A DNA stretch of 64,000 nucleotides from Advenella sp. FME57 (GTDB taxonomy: Bacteria > Pseudomonadota > Gammaproteobacteria > Burkholderiales > Burkholderiaceae_B), in NCBI RefSeq assembly GCF_014897675.1, contig NZ_JABUXU010000005.1, positions 1 to 64,000 of the forward strand, read 5' to 3'. A model generated the notes under the pieces. The model did no database searches. It saw only the letters and a list, made by a program, of their open reading frames with translations, and was not told the DNA's origin. Positions within the stretch are counted from its first letter, which is position 1. Each line of letters opens with the position of its first letter. A program made the position numbers and the translations under genes. Of this stretch, positions 18,732 to 27,304 are shown in pieces.

Positions 18732-19604
18732 ATGGAGTTGTTACCGCAGTTTATCGCCAACGGGCTGGTGATCGGGTCATTTTATGCATTGTCTGCACTG
18801 GGTCTGACACTCATTCTGGGTTTGATGCGTGTCGTCAATTTTGCGCATGGTGAATTGTACATGGTCGGCGGCGTTATGGGGTGGTGGGCTACGACACGCC
18901 TGGGGCTTGATTTCTTTTCAGGCCTGCTGCTTGTCGCAGTTGTACTGGGCACGTTCGGTTGGTTGATTGACCGATTCCTGATTGAGCGAATACGCGACCA
19001 GGGTGAAGAGCCCGGGATTCTGTTGACTATCGGGCTTTCGATTTTCCTGGCCAATACCGCCTTGCTTCTGGTTGGCACCGCGCCCCTGAAAATAGAATCA
19101 CCCATGGCTGGAGGCCCGCTCTTTCTTGGCCCGATCGTGCTGACCAAGGCACGCCTGTTTGCTGTTGCGGTCAGTATCGTTTTGATGATTGTCACGTATC
19201 TGGTTATCCAGAAAACCCGGCTGGGCCGTGCGATGCGGGCGACGTTTCAGGACCCGATGGCTGCAAAACTGGTAGGGATCCGTACCGCCAGTATCTATGC
19301 CGGTACGTTTGCTATGGGAACGGTGATTGCCGCCATGGCGGGAATGCTGCTTGGCTCCATTTATTCCACCCAGGTGTCCATCGGCGGATTGGTAAGCATG
19401 AAAGCCTTTGTGGTCGTCATTCTTGGGGGCATGGGCAGCTTTGCCGGCGCGATCGTGGGCGGCTTGCTGCTGGGCCTTGCCGAAGCATTGTGGGGCGGCT
19501 ACGTTGCCACAGGGTGGGTGGATATTATCGGTTTCATACTGGTGATTCTGACCCTGCTGTTTCGCCCTTATGGACTGTTTGTTAAACGCGCGGAGAGAGC
19601 ATGA
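18732..19604 (+). CDS. livH: Branched-chain-type ABC permease LivH
   Basis: 290 residues and about eight membrane helices. The family opening GLVIGSFYALSALGLTLILG, the RVVNFAHGELYMVG segment and the EAA-like region FVVVILGGMGSFAGAIVGGL are all present. It forms the translocation pore with LivM. AGGAAACC lies just before the ATG. It overlaps the livM gene by four bases. Confidence 0.92.
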   Translation: MELLPQFIANGLVIGSFYALSALGLTLILGLMRVVNFAHGELYMVGGVMGWWATTRLGLDFFSGLLLVAVVLGTFGWLIDRFLIERIRDQGEEPGILLTIGLSIFLANTALLLVGTAPLKIESPMAGGPLFLGPIVLTKARLFAVAVSIVLMIVTYLVIQKTRLGRAMRATFQDPMAAKLVGIRTASIYAGTFAMGTVIAAMAGMLLGSIYSTQVSIGGLVSMKAFVVVILGGMGSFAGAIVGGLLLGLAEALWGGYVATGWVDIIGFILVILTLLFRPYGLFVKRAERA

Positions 19605-20596
19605 AGATTCAACGCAATTGCCTGACGGCATTCATGCTGCTGGCAGCGGTACTGCCATTTGTCATAAACGATCAATACATTCTGCATGTGGCCATCATTG
19701 TGATGTTCTATGCGGTATTGGCAACAAGTCTGAACCTTGTGGTGGGCTATGTTGGTGAGTTTTCCCTGGGACATACGGCATTTCTGGGGACCGGAGCGTA
19801 TGCGGCAGCACTGCTTTCGACCCAGGCAGGCTGGCCAATGTGGGCTACGATCCCTGCTGCCGGGTTGTGCGCCGCTGTCATGGGAACAATTATCGGCGCC
19901 ATCACATTGCGATTGCACGGGCCGTTTTTCGTCATCATTACCCTATCATTTTCGGAAGTATTGCGGCTGATTGCCAACAACTGGGTCGCAGTCACAAAGG
20001 GGCCGATGGGCATTGCCGGGGTGCCACAGCCAGCGTTTCTGGCACAGATAGACAATCTGGCCGGCAAACACTTTTATTACGGTATTGCGTGGCTGCTGCT
20101 GGCGATTGCCTTATATCTGGCATACCGTTTTGTGAACTCCAATGCCGGGCGCGCTGCGGTGGCTGTCCGGGAAAACAGGTATGTTGCGCAGTCCATCGGC
20201 ATTCGTCCGCTGAACTATTCCATGATGGCGCTGGTGCTGGGCGCTTTCCTCAGTGGTACTGCAGGGGGGTTCTATGCGCATTACATTTCATTTGTAGGGC
20301 CGGAGATGTTCCGGTTTGCGTTCATGGTCACCATGATCACGATGGTGCTCATCGGTGGCAAGGGTACGCTGATCGGCCCATTGGTGGGCGCGCTGCTGGT
20401 CACGTTTCTTGAAGAGTATCTTAGAGAAGCACAGGAATTGCGATTGTCATTGTTCGGCCTGATCGTTATTGCGATTGTGCTATTCATGCCCAATGGAATC
20501 ATGGGATTTGTTACGCGGCATCGTGAAAAACGGGCGCAGTGCCAGGCAACACCGGTGGGCATGCCTGTAAGTGGTACGAAAAGGAGATCGGCATGA
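19601..20596 (+). CDS. livM: Branched-chain-type ABC permease LivM
   Basis: 331 residues with about ten helices. The family markers are LATSLNLVVGYVGEFSLGHTAF near the N terminus and, in the second half, RAAVAVRENRYVAQSIGIRP and TMVLIGGKGTLIGPLVGALL, the cytoplasmic coupling loop. The start overlaps the livH stop in an ATGA and the end overlaps the livG start in the same way, so the operon is tightly coupled. The short basic tail after the last helix is not unusual. Confidence 0.92.
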   Translation: MKIQRNCLTAFMLLAAVLPFVINDQYILHVAIIVMFYAVLATSLNLVVGYVGEFSLGHTAFLGTGAYAAALLSTQAGWPMWATIPAAGLCAAVMGTIIGAITLRLHGPFFVIITLSFSEVLRLIANNWVAVTKGPMGIAGVPQPAFLAQIDNLAGKHFYYGIAWLLLAIALYLAYRFVNSNAGRAAVAVRENRYVAQSIGIRPLNYSMMALVLGAFLSGTAGGFYAHYISFVGPEMFRFAFMVTMITMVLIGGKGTLIGPLVGALLVTFLEEYLREAQELRLSLFGLIVIAIVLFMPNGIMGFVTRHREKRAQCQATPVGMPVSGTKRRSA

Positions 20597-21402
20597 TGCA
20601 AACGCACGCGCAAAACGGGCAGCCCAGCGGCGTACTGCAGGTCAATGGGTTGTGCAAGTCATTCGGCGGTATACATGCAGTCAAGGACATCAGTTTCAAT
20701 GTGAATCGCGGAGAAATTGTCGGCTTGATCGGACCCAATGGCGCCGGCAAAACGACATGTTTCAATCTGATCACTGGCTTTTATGCTCCAACCTCCGGGA
20801 CGGTTCACTTTGATGAACAGGAGGTAACCGGTGAAAAGCCATATAGCATGGCGCGCCGAGGCATTGTACGCAGCTTTCAGAAAACCAATATCCTGAAAAC
20901 ACTTTCAGTATTTGAGAACGTGCTGACTGGCCACTACATGGAGGCACGCCAGCCGGTGTGGAAAACGTTTTTTCCTACAGCAAAGGTACGTCAGACGGAA
21001 GCAGCAATCCGCGACAGTGCAGCGCGCATCGTCAATACGATTGGGTTGTCGCGGCACATGAACGTACCTGCAGCCCAGCTGTCCTGCGGCGAATTGCGTT
21101 TACTGGAGGTGGCGCTGGCATTAGCAGCGAAGCCCAGAATTCTGATGCTGGATGAGCCAGCTGCCGGCCTCAATAGCCACGAGGCCCGGGAGTTCGGCAA
21201 TGTGCTAAGAAAATTGATTGGCGATCTGGTCGAATCTATTCTGATCGTCGAACACAACATGGGGCTGGTCATGAGCGTATCCGATCGTGTGGTTGTCATG
21301 CATTTCGGTCAGAAGCTGGCCGAGGGAACACCGGAGCAGGTGCAGAAAAACGCGAAAGTGGTGGAAGCCTATCTGGGCGCAAGCGCAAAGGAACGATCAT
21401 GA
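20593..21402 (+). CDS. livG: ABC transporter ATP-binding protein LivG
   Basis: 269 residues with a complete nucleotide-binding domain: Walker A GPNGAGKTT, Q-loop in RSFQKTNILKTLSVFENV, signature LSCGELRLLEVALAL, Walker B ILMLDEPAAGL and the H-loop IVEHNM. The length and the long insert after the Q-loop are typical of LivG. The start at 20593 follows AAGGAG; a GTG further upstream in frame lies inside livM and is less likely. It pairs with LivF to power the importer. The signature is LSCGE in place of the usual LSGG or LSYG, a small variation. Confidence 0.92.
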   Translation: MMQTHAQNGQPSGVLQVNGLCKSFGGIHAVKDISFNVNRGEIVGLIGPNGAGKTTCFNLITGFYAPTSGTVHFDEQEVTGEKPYSMARRGIVRSFQKTNILKTLSVFENVLTGHYMEARQPVWKTFFPTAKVRQTEAAIRDSAARIVNTIGLSRHMNVPAAQLSCGELRLLEVALALAAKPRILMLDEPAAGLNSHEAREFGNVLRKLIGDLVESILIVEHNMGLVMSVSDRVVVMHFGQKLAEGTPEQVQKNAKVVEAYLGASAKERS

Positions 21403-22166
21403 ATGCAGTCACGCTGCCACAGACGTCTGATCTGGATAATAAGTGTGCACCGGCAAACCCGATGCTTGAGATCCGGAACCTGCACGTCAGCTACGGAAAG
21501 ACCCAGGCATTGCATGGGGTCGATCTGATGGTTCAACAGGGAGAGGTTATTGCCCTGATCGGTGCCAACGGCGCCGGGAAAAGCACAACGTTGCGGGCGA
21601 TTTCCGGGCTGCTCAAGCCCACGCAAGGGCAGATTATTTACCAGGGAAATAATATAGCCGGTGTTTCTGCCGACCGCATCGTCGCCCGAGGCATCGCCCA
21701 GTCGCCTGAGGAACGCCATATTTGGCCGACCATGACGGTATACGAAAACCTGACTTTGGGTGCATATCTGTGTAAAAAAGAGGCAGAAGTGGAGCGGCGC
21801 GTTGCGTTGGTGTATGACCGATTTTCCCGCCTCAAGGAAAGACATCGCCAACTGGCAGGCACGCTTAGCGGGGGCGAACAGCAGATGCTGGCAATCGGCC
21901 GCGCCTTGATGTCGGAGCCCTCACTGTTGCTATTGGATGAACCCAGTCTTGGGTTGAGTCCGCGCATGGCTGAGGAGGTCTTTGAGTTTGTCAAAGAAAT
22001 CAACACGCATGGAGTGACCGTTGTCCTGGTTGAGCAGAATGTGTATAACGCGCTGTCGGTCTCTACACGTGCTTATGTATACGAAACCGGAAAAGTGGTT
22101 GCCGAAAGGGAAGCGGCGGGCCTGTTGGACGATCCTGAGCTGCTGAGCGCATATTTGGGAGCCTGA
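21399..22166 (+). CDS. livF: ABC transporter ATP-binding protein LivF
   Basis: 255 residues. Walker A GANGAGKSTT, the LivF-type IAQSPEERHIWPTMTVYENL, signature LSGGEQQMLAIGRAL, Walker B LLLLDEPSLGLSP and H-loop VVLVEQNV are all in order. About 20 extra residues precede the usual family start at MLEIRNLHVSYGK, so translation could also begin at the internal ATG near 21462. It is the last gene of the five-gene importer and is followed by a weak hairpin and then the catabolic operon. Confidence 0.92.
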   Translation: MNAVTLPQTSDLDNKCAPANPMLEIRNLHVSYGKTQALHGVDLMVQQGEVIALIGANGAGKSTTLRAISGLLKPTQGQIIYQGNNIAGVSADRIVARGIAQSPEERHIWPTMTVYENLTLGAYLCKKEAEVERRVALVYDRFSRLKERHRQLAGTLSGGEQQMLAIGRALMSEPSLLLLDEPSLGLSPRMAEEVFEFVKEINTHGVTVVLVEQNVYNALSVSTRAYVYETGKVVAEREAAGLLDDPELLSAYLGA

Positions 22167-22176
22167 CCAATCAGGC

Positions 22177-22202
22177 ATGTGGCGGGCAGTGCCGCATCTT
22201 TT
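22177..22202 (+). terminator. Possible terminator after livF
   Basis: ATGTGGC and GCCGCAT form a stem with one mismatch around GGGCAGT, followed by CTTTT. It is weaker than a textbook terminator, and read-through into the nic genes is possible. Confidence 0.4.
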
Positions 22203-22206
22203 AAAT

Positions 22207-22226
22207 TAATTAATTAGTTATTTAAT
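22207..22226 (+). promoter_or_regulatory. AT-rich motif upstream of the nicC-like gene
   Basis: TAATTAATT, five bases, then TTTAATAA. The same TAATTAATT-N5-TTTAAT arrangement occurs at 17462-17481 ahead of the Liv-type operon. It may be a common regulator site or an UP-like promoter element. Confidence 0.45.
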
Positions 22227-22231
22227 AAATA

Positions 22232-22251
22232 ATGTGTAGTCAATTACACAT
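22232..22251. promoter_or_regulatory. Inverted repeat ahead of the nicC-like gene
   Basis: ATGTGTA and TACACAT are perfect 7-bp arms around GTCAAT, 24 bases before the start codon. The position next to the ribosome site suggests a repressor operator overlapping the transcription start. Confidence 0.55.
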
Positions 22252-22275
22252 GTTGTTGAAACTGGAGTGGAATGT

Positions 22276-23505
22276 ATGTCGAAAACTTTGAAAGTAGGAA
22301 TCATCGGGGGCGGTATTGGTGGCGCAGCACTGGCCCGCGCCTTGCAGCAGCACGGTATAGAGGCATGCGTTTTTGAGCGCGCGCCTGCCTTTGGCGAAAT
22401 TGGCGCCGGCGTGCAGATGACGCCGAACGCGGTCAAAGTACTCAGAGCGCTGGGATTGCAGACGGACCTTGACCAGATCGGGTTTTTGCCCAAGGCCATG
22501 GTGGGGCGCAACTGGGATGATGCACGTGAGCTGTTTCGCACCCCTTTACAGCAGATGTGTCGGGACAATTTCGGAGCCGATTTTCATCATGTACATCGTG
22601 CGGACTTGCATGCCATTTTGTGCCAGGACATTGCCTCGGATCACGTGACATTCAACACGACCTGCATCGGTATCACGCAGAATGCCGACTCTGCCACGGC
22701 ACACTTTGATGATGGTTCGACTTTTGAGGCCGATATTATCGTGGGGGCCGACGGCATTCATTCGGCCGTGCGCGATTCGCTCTGGGGCAAGGATCAGGCC
22801 AGCTTTACCGGCCATATGTGCTGGCGTGCACTGGTGCCGGTAGAGCAACACCCATTGCCTTTTGTGAGCCCGGATGCGTCATTCTGGTTTGGTCCCAAGG
22901 CTCATATCGTTACTTACTACGTCAAGGGAGGAGCCGCTGTCAATATTGTCGCGGTCAACGAAAGTGCAGATTGGGTTGCAGAGTCGTGGACCGAGCCGAG
23001 TACGCGCGAAGAGTTACTGGCTGCCTATGACGGTTGGCATCAGAACATCATCGACCTGCTGGAGCGCACCGATCCTGATCAAACCTTCAAATGGGGACTC
23101 TTTGACCGGGATCCCATGAAGCAATGGGCCAAAGGCCGGGTGACGCTGCTTGGGGACGCGGCGCATCCAATGCTGCCCTTTTTGTCACAGGGTGCAGCCA
23201 TGGCGCTGGAAGATGCTTTCGTGCTGGCCGAGATGATTGCTCACTTTCCGGCAGATCATGAAGCAGCCCTCAGGTGCTATGAAGCCGAACGGCTTGCACG
23301 TACAGCACGGGTTCAGCTTGAAGCACGCGAGCGCGGCCGTACGTACCATCTGTCCTCGCCTGAAGAGCAACGGGCACGTGACGAGGCGCTCAAAAAGCAA
23401 CAGGCTGAAAATCCCAACGCTGTCGGCATCAAGGCCGAATGGGTTTATGAATACGACGCGACCCGTTGCAAAGAGCGTATCGGCACGATGGAAACGGTTG
23501 CATGA
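22276..23505 (+). CDS. nicC: FAD-dependent monooxygenase, NicC-like
   Basis: 409 residues of the class A flavin monooxygenase family. The dinucleotide fold is VGIIGGGIGGAALARAL, the second FAD motif is ADIIVGADGIHSAVRDSL, and the third is GRVTLLGDAAHPMLPFLSQGA. Its place directly before nicD, nicX and nicF indicates the decarboxylating hydroxylation of 6-hydroxynicotinate to 2,5-dihydroxypyridine. The sequence also resembles salicylate and 3-hydroxybenzoate hydroxylases, and the protein is slightly longer than the Pseudomonas putida NicC I recall (about 380). The C-terminal stretch after the GD motif is Glu/Arg rich. The start at 22276 follows GGAG by eight bases. Confidence 0.8.
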   Translation: MSKTLKVGIIGGGIGGAALARALQQHGIEACVFERAPAFGEIGAGVQMTPNAVKVLRALGLQTDLDQIGFLPKAMVGRNWDDARELFRTPLQQMCRDNFGADFHHVHRADLHAILCQDIASDHVTFNTTCIGITQNADSATAHFDDGSTFEADIIVGADGIHSAVRDSLWGKDQASFTGHMCWRALVPVEQHPLPFVSPDASFWFGPKAHIVTYYVKGGAAVNIVAVNESADWVAESWTEPSTREELLAAYDGWHQNIIDLLERTDPDQTFKWGLFDRDPMKQWAKGRVTLLGDAAHPMLPFLSQGAAMALEDAFVLAEMIAHFPADHEAALRCYEAERLARTARVQLEARERGRTYHLSSPEEQRARDEALKKQQAENPNAVGIKAEWVYEYDATRCKERIGTMETVA

Positions 23506-23626
23506 GAATGCGTCGGCACACATTCAAATGCGTTGTTAATTGTGTGAAAAATGTGAGGGTGCAGCAACGACGCGATCGATGCTGAGCAGGCTTTTACTTT
23601 GCCATGAACACCAGGAAACAAATTCG

Positions 23627-24457
23627 ATGACAAATACTTATCTTTATGGCGCCCACGTTTGGGCCAATGACATACGTCAGCACTATCTGCGTTTTGGCGG
23701 ACAGACTGATGGCCGGGCTGAGCGTGATCCGGTAATCGTGATTCCAGGTATTACCAGCCCGGTTGAAACATGGCGTTTTGTCGCAGAGCGGCTGGGACGG
23801 TATTTCGACACTTACGTGCTGGATGCTAGAGGCCGGGGGTTGAGTCAGGCCAATGACGAGCTGGATTACAGCCTTGATGCAATGGCAGCCGATGTCATTG
23901 CCTTCGTGCAGGGGCTGAACCTGCCGACGTACTCGATCGTCGGGCACTCCATGGGCGGGCGTATTGGCATACGCGTGGCGGGACAGCGGCCCGCAGGACT
24001 GACGCGTTTGGTCGCGGTGGACCCACCGGTTTCCGGCCCGGGCCGGCGCCCATATCCGGCAAACCTTGCCTGGTATGTGGATTCGATCAGGCAGGCACAG
24101 CGGGGAATAAGCGTTGAGCAGATGCGCCAATACTGTCCGACCTGGACCGAAGAGCAACTGCGGCTGCGCGCTCAATGGCTGCATACCTGCAATGAGCGTG
24201 CCATCACGACAAGCTTTCATGCATTTCAGACGGATGACATTCATGTCGATGCGGCTCGGATCAATATCCCGGTTCTACTGATGACAGCGGAGCGGGGTGA
24301 TGTCATTCGTGATAACGAGGTTGAACAGTTGCGGCAGCTATTGCCGTCCATGCAGTGCTTGCGGGTTAAAGACGCCGGCCATATGATTCCCTGGGATAAC
24401 GAAGCAGGTTTTTATCGGGCTTTTGGGGGGTTTTTGGGCCATCCTCTGGACCATTGA
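23627..24457 (+). CDS. nicD: N-formylmaleamate deformylase
   Basis: 276 residues of the alpha/beta hydrolase fold. The nucleophile elbow GHSMGG gives Ser108, LVAVDPPVSGPG gives Asp132, and AGHMIPWD gives His252. These have the same spacing as the triad described for P. putida NicD (Ser101, Asp125, His245). The DPPVSGPGRRPYPANLAWYV stretch is characteristic of NicD. It hydrolyses N-formylmaleamate to maleamate and formate in the cytoplasm. The start at 23627 (MTNTYLYGAH) follows CAGGAAA; the open frame continues upstream without family similarity. It lies between nicC and nicX. Confidence 0.9.
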   Translation: MTNTYLYGAHVWANDIRQHYLRFGGQTDGRAERDPVIVIPGITSPVETWRFVAERLGRYFDTYVLDARGRGLSQANDELDYSLDAMAADVIAFVQGLNLPTYSIVGHSMGGRIGIRVAGQRPAGLTRLVAVDPPVSGPGRRPYPANLAWYVDSIRQAQRGISVEQMRQYCPTWTEEQLRLRAQWLHTCNERAITTSFHAFQTDDIHVDAARINIPVLLMTAERGDVIRDNEVEQLRQLLPSMQCLRVKDAGHMIPWDNEAGFYRAFGGFLGHPLDH

Positions 24458-24494
24458 TGAACGTGATTTTACAAGGCAGAAACAGGGAGATACT

Positions 24495-25553
24495 ATGGCT
24501 GTGCGCGATACAGATCTGATCCAGGCGTGGATCAATGTACTGAAATTATCAAATCTGAAAAAGGGGGATGCGGTTACTGTGCTGACCAGTGATCATACCC
24601 ATCCGCAAACACTGCGCTGCGCCTTGACCGCTGCGACCATGTTGGGCGCGATTGTCAGCCGCCTGGATCTGCCACCCGTAAACGCAGAAAAATCGTTAAG
24701 TCGAGACCCGCTGGCCTATCTTGGCACGACGCCGCTTACCGGCAATAAACCGGCGATTGCCGCATTAAAGGCAAGTGACCTGGTCCTGGACCTGATGACG
24801 CTGCTGTTTTCACCGGAACAGCATGACATTTTGCAAGGAGGCGGTAAAATCCTGCTGGCCGTGGAGCCGCCGGAGGTTCTCTTGCGGATGGAGCCGACCC
24901 AGGAAGACTATGTGCGGACCCAGGCCGCCGCCGCATTACTGAAAGAGGCTGGGCAAATGCGCGTGACATCTGCAGCAGGAACCGATTTGCGCTGTCCGCT
25001 GGGCCAGTACCCCTGCGTATCTGAATATGGCTTTGTCGATGCGCCGGGTCGTTGGGATCATTGGCCTAGCGGCTTTACCTTTACCTGGCCCAATGAGGGA
25101 GAAACCCAGGGCACCATCGTGCTATCAAAAGGCGATATTCTGCTGCCAATGAAATCCTATGTGGGCGAGACAATCACCCTGACCGTAAAAAACGGGTTTG
25201 TGACCGGCATAACTGGTGGGGTTGAGGCGCAAATGCTATCGGAATACATAGAATCGTTTGCCGATCCTGAAGCCTACGCCATTTCCCATATTGGATGGGG
25301 TTTGCAGAAACGTGCCTACTGGTCCACATTGGGCTTATACGACAGAGAGGCGACCATAGGCATGGATGCCCGTGCAGTAAGCGGCAATTTTCTGTTTTCT
25401 CTGGGCCCGAACAACGAGGCGGGCGGCAGCCGAACGACAGCGTGCCATATTGATGTGCCGATGAGGCGATGCAATGTTTATCTGGACGATCTGCAGGTGG
25501 TTGCCGATGGCAGGGTGGTTGAGTCCACGCTGACGCAGCGGGAGAGCGCGTAA
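24495..25553 (+). CDS. nicX: 2,5-dihydroxypyridine 5,6-dioxygenase
   Basis: 352 residues. It belongs to the small ring-cleaving iron dioxygenase family of NicX. His265 (ISHIGWGL), His318 and Asp320 (TTACHIDVPM) fall at the same numbers as the iron ligands reported for the P. putida enzyme. It opens 2,5-dihydroxypyridine with O2 to N-formylmaleamate, the substrate of the gene just upstream. The start at 24495 has CAGGGAG at good spacing. Its stop overlaps the nicF start by one base (TAATG), showing coupled translation. Confidence 0.93.
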   Translation: MAVRDTDLIQAWINVLKLSNLKKGDAVTVLTSDHTHPQTLRCALTAATMLGAIVSRLDLPPVNAEKSLSRDPLAYLGTTPLTGNKPAIAALKASDLVLDLMTLLFSPEQHDILQGGGKILLAVEPPEVLLRMEPTQEDYVRTQAAAALLKEAGQMRVTSAAGTDLRCPLGQYPCVSEYGFVDAPGRWDHWPSGFTFTWPNEGETQGTIVLSKGDILLPMKSYVGETITLTVKNGFVTGITGGVEAQMLSEYIESFADPEAYAISHIGWGLQKRAYWSTLGLYDREATIGMDARAVSGNFLFSLGPNNEAGGSRTTACHIDVPMRRCNVYLDDLQVVADGRVVESTLTQRESA

Positions 25554-26188
25554 TGAGCGAGGAAAATCAGGTGTTCAAGCGCCAGGGTTTTGGTACAGAT
25601 GTGGATCTGGCGCCGCCCTTTGGCCTGCTTATCGTCGACTTTGTCAATGGATTTGCCGACCCTGGGGTTTTTGGCGGTGGCAATATCGCAAATGCAATTG
25701 CTTCAACACAGCCGCTGTTGCAACACGCAAGACGCAGCGGCTGGCCTGTCGCCCATAGCCGGATCGTGTTTGCGGATGATGGCGCGGATCACAATGTTTT
25801 CAGTCGTAAAGTGCCAGGGATGCTAACGCTTCGGGAAAACAGTCATGCCAGTGCGATTGTGCCCGAGCTGCAGCCGCAAGCAGGTGAGTTGGTCGTACGC
25901 AAGACGGTCCCGTCCGCGTTTTTCGGGACGATGCTGGCAGCCTGGCTTGCGCAGCGCGGCGTGAGCACGCTGCTGGTGGCTGGCTGCGTGACCAGCGGTT
26001 GCGTACGTGCCAGCGTTGTGGATGCCATGTCGATGGGTTTCACACCGCTAGTGGTGGCCGATTGTGTGGGCGATCGCGCCATTGGGCCACATGACGCCAG
26101 TTTGTTTGATATGCAGCAGAAATATGCCATGGTGATGGACCGGCTGGCTGCGCTTGCACTTTGCAGCCAGGCCGTGCTGGGCAGTTGA
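25553..26188 (+). CDS. nicF: Maleamate amidohydrolase
   Basis: 211 residues of the isochorismatase-like cysteine hydrolase fold. The catalytic triad is visible as Asp29 (LLIVDFVNGF), Lys117 (VVRKTVPSAFFGT) and Cys150 (GCVTSGCVRA, with the usual cis-peptide region before it). It converts maleamate to maleate and ammonia. It is translationally coupled to nicX. The next pathway enzyme, maleate cis-trans isomerase (NicE), is not encoded in this window, so maleate must be handled elsewhere in the genome. Confidence 0.9.
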   Translation: MSEENQVFKRQGFGTDVDLAPPFGLLIVDFVNGFADPGVFGGGNIANAIASTQPLLQHARRSGWPVAHSRIVFADDGADHNVFSRKVPGMLTLRENSHASAIVPELQPQAGELVVRKTVPSAFFGTMLAAWLAQRGVSTLLVAGCVTSGCVRASVVDAMSMGFTPLVVADCVGDRAIGPHDASLFDMQQKYAMVMDRLAALALCSQAVLGS

Positions 26189-26247
26189 CGCGCGGCTTAG
26201 CTGGTTGGTGGCCACCCAAGGCCACCGCAAGAGCCAGCGCTGATGCT

Positions 26248-26940
26248 TTATTGTGCCTCCAATCCGCCAACCATGAACCGGGTTACCTGGTCGATCAACT
26301 CGTCCGTATCATTGACATCGTAAAGTCCTTTGGGCGTCATTTCCTGCATCCTGTGCGTGTCGGAAAACGCATATAAATAGGTGCCGATCATGAAGGTTAC
26401 TCGCCAGCAGGCATCCAGTTCACTCAGTTTGGGCAATGCTTTTCTCAGTACTGCAACATAGCGCTGGGTTGAACCACCATAGGCCTCGGACCGAAGCGAG
26501 TAGGAAATTTCTGACGGCTCGGTATGAAGCCTGGCCTGCAACCGGAGAAATGCGCGCCCCTGGAAGGTACTTCGCAACGACAGCACCGGCTCCAGAAACG
26601 TTCTTACAATATCCTTAACTTGAGGAGTCTTCTGCCTTTCCAGCGCTTCAAGGCGTTCCAGGCGTTCCCGCGAGACCAGTTCGCTCCTGCGCAAAAACAC
26701 GGCCTGGAAAAGTCCGAATTTGGAACCGAAATAATAGCTGATCAATGCCTGAGTCACATTTGCCTGGTCGGCAATCTCTCGCAATGCCGTCCCCGCATAA
26801 CCCTTGTCTGAAAAGATGACTTCGGCTGCATCCAGGATTTCGTCCCGCACAACACTCGCCCCTTCGGGACGACCGGGGCCATTGATTTTTCGGGGCCGTC
26901 GTACTGAGGTTTTTTTTGCAAGCTGCTCTGTTTTTTTCAT
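26248..26940 (-). CDS. TetR family regulator of the pyridine locus (probable)
   Basis: 230 residues. The first about 28 are unusually basic (KKTSVRRPRKINGPGRPEG) with a GRP core like an AT-hook. The TetR HTH follows: DEILDAAEVIFSDKGYAGTA, LREIADQANVTQALISYYFGSK. The C-terminal domain is helical. It faces the end of nicF and is divergent from the SDR gene at 27305. P. putida uses a MarR protein (NicR) and a TetR protein (NicS) for nic control; this one could play the NicS part. No ribosome site precedes the ATG. The AT-rich sequence ahead of it (TTAATTAAAT) resembles the motifs upstream of the Liv-type operon and nicC. Confidence 0.8.
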   Translation of the reverse strand: MKKTEQLAKKTSVRRPRKINGPGRPEGASVVRDEILDAAEVIFSDKGYAGTALREIADQANVTQALISYYFGSKFGLFQAVFLRRSELVSRERLERLEALERQKTPQVKDIVRTFLEPVLSLRSTFQGRAFLRLQARLHTEPSEISYSLRSEAYGGSTQRYVAVLRKALPKLSELDACWRVTFMIGTYLYAFSDTHRMQEMTPKGLYDVNDTDELIDQVTRFMVGGLEAQ

Positions 26941-27304
26941 AATTGATCGATTAATTAAATATTGGTTCGTACCTGTTCGTTCCGGATCGGCTCGCCAACG
27001 AGCTCATGCACCATAAAATATCATAAATTGATCGGCTGTGAATACAATTCAGATCAAAGCGCACCAGTGGTGTGCGCGCACGGTTGCGTTGTCACGACAG
27101 CCGGTTGGCGCTTACGTTTGTCGAAAGCCCAGGTTACCGATGGTTGCTTGACGCCAGATCTTCTCATCTTTACGGCCTGTCTGGCCACGCAAGTATTGAT
27201 CGCCTATTTCGTTTATGATTTCCCATGCTCTGCACATCTGTCGCTTTTGCCCTGTGCAGATTGAATAACGTAAATGATATCAATAGCATGAAAAGGAAGC
27301 AGGT
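26941..27304. other. Divergent intergenic region, tetR to SDR gene
   Basis: No gene is seen. The first 22 bases (AATTGATCGATTAATTAAAT and on) are AT-rich and sit at the tetR promoter. Near 27058-27076 there are short inverted arms GCGCAC and GTGCGC. The last bases hold the AAAAGGAAGC ribosome site of the SDR gene. Confidence 0.4.
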
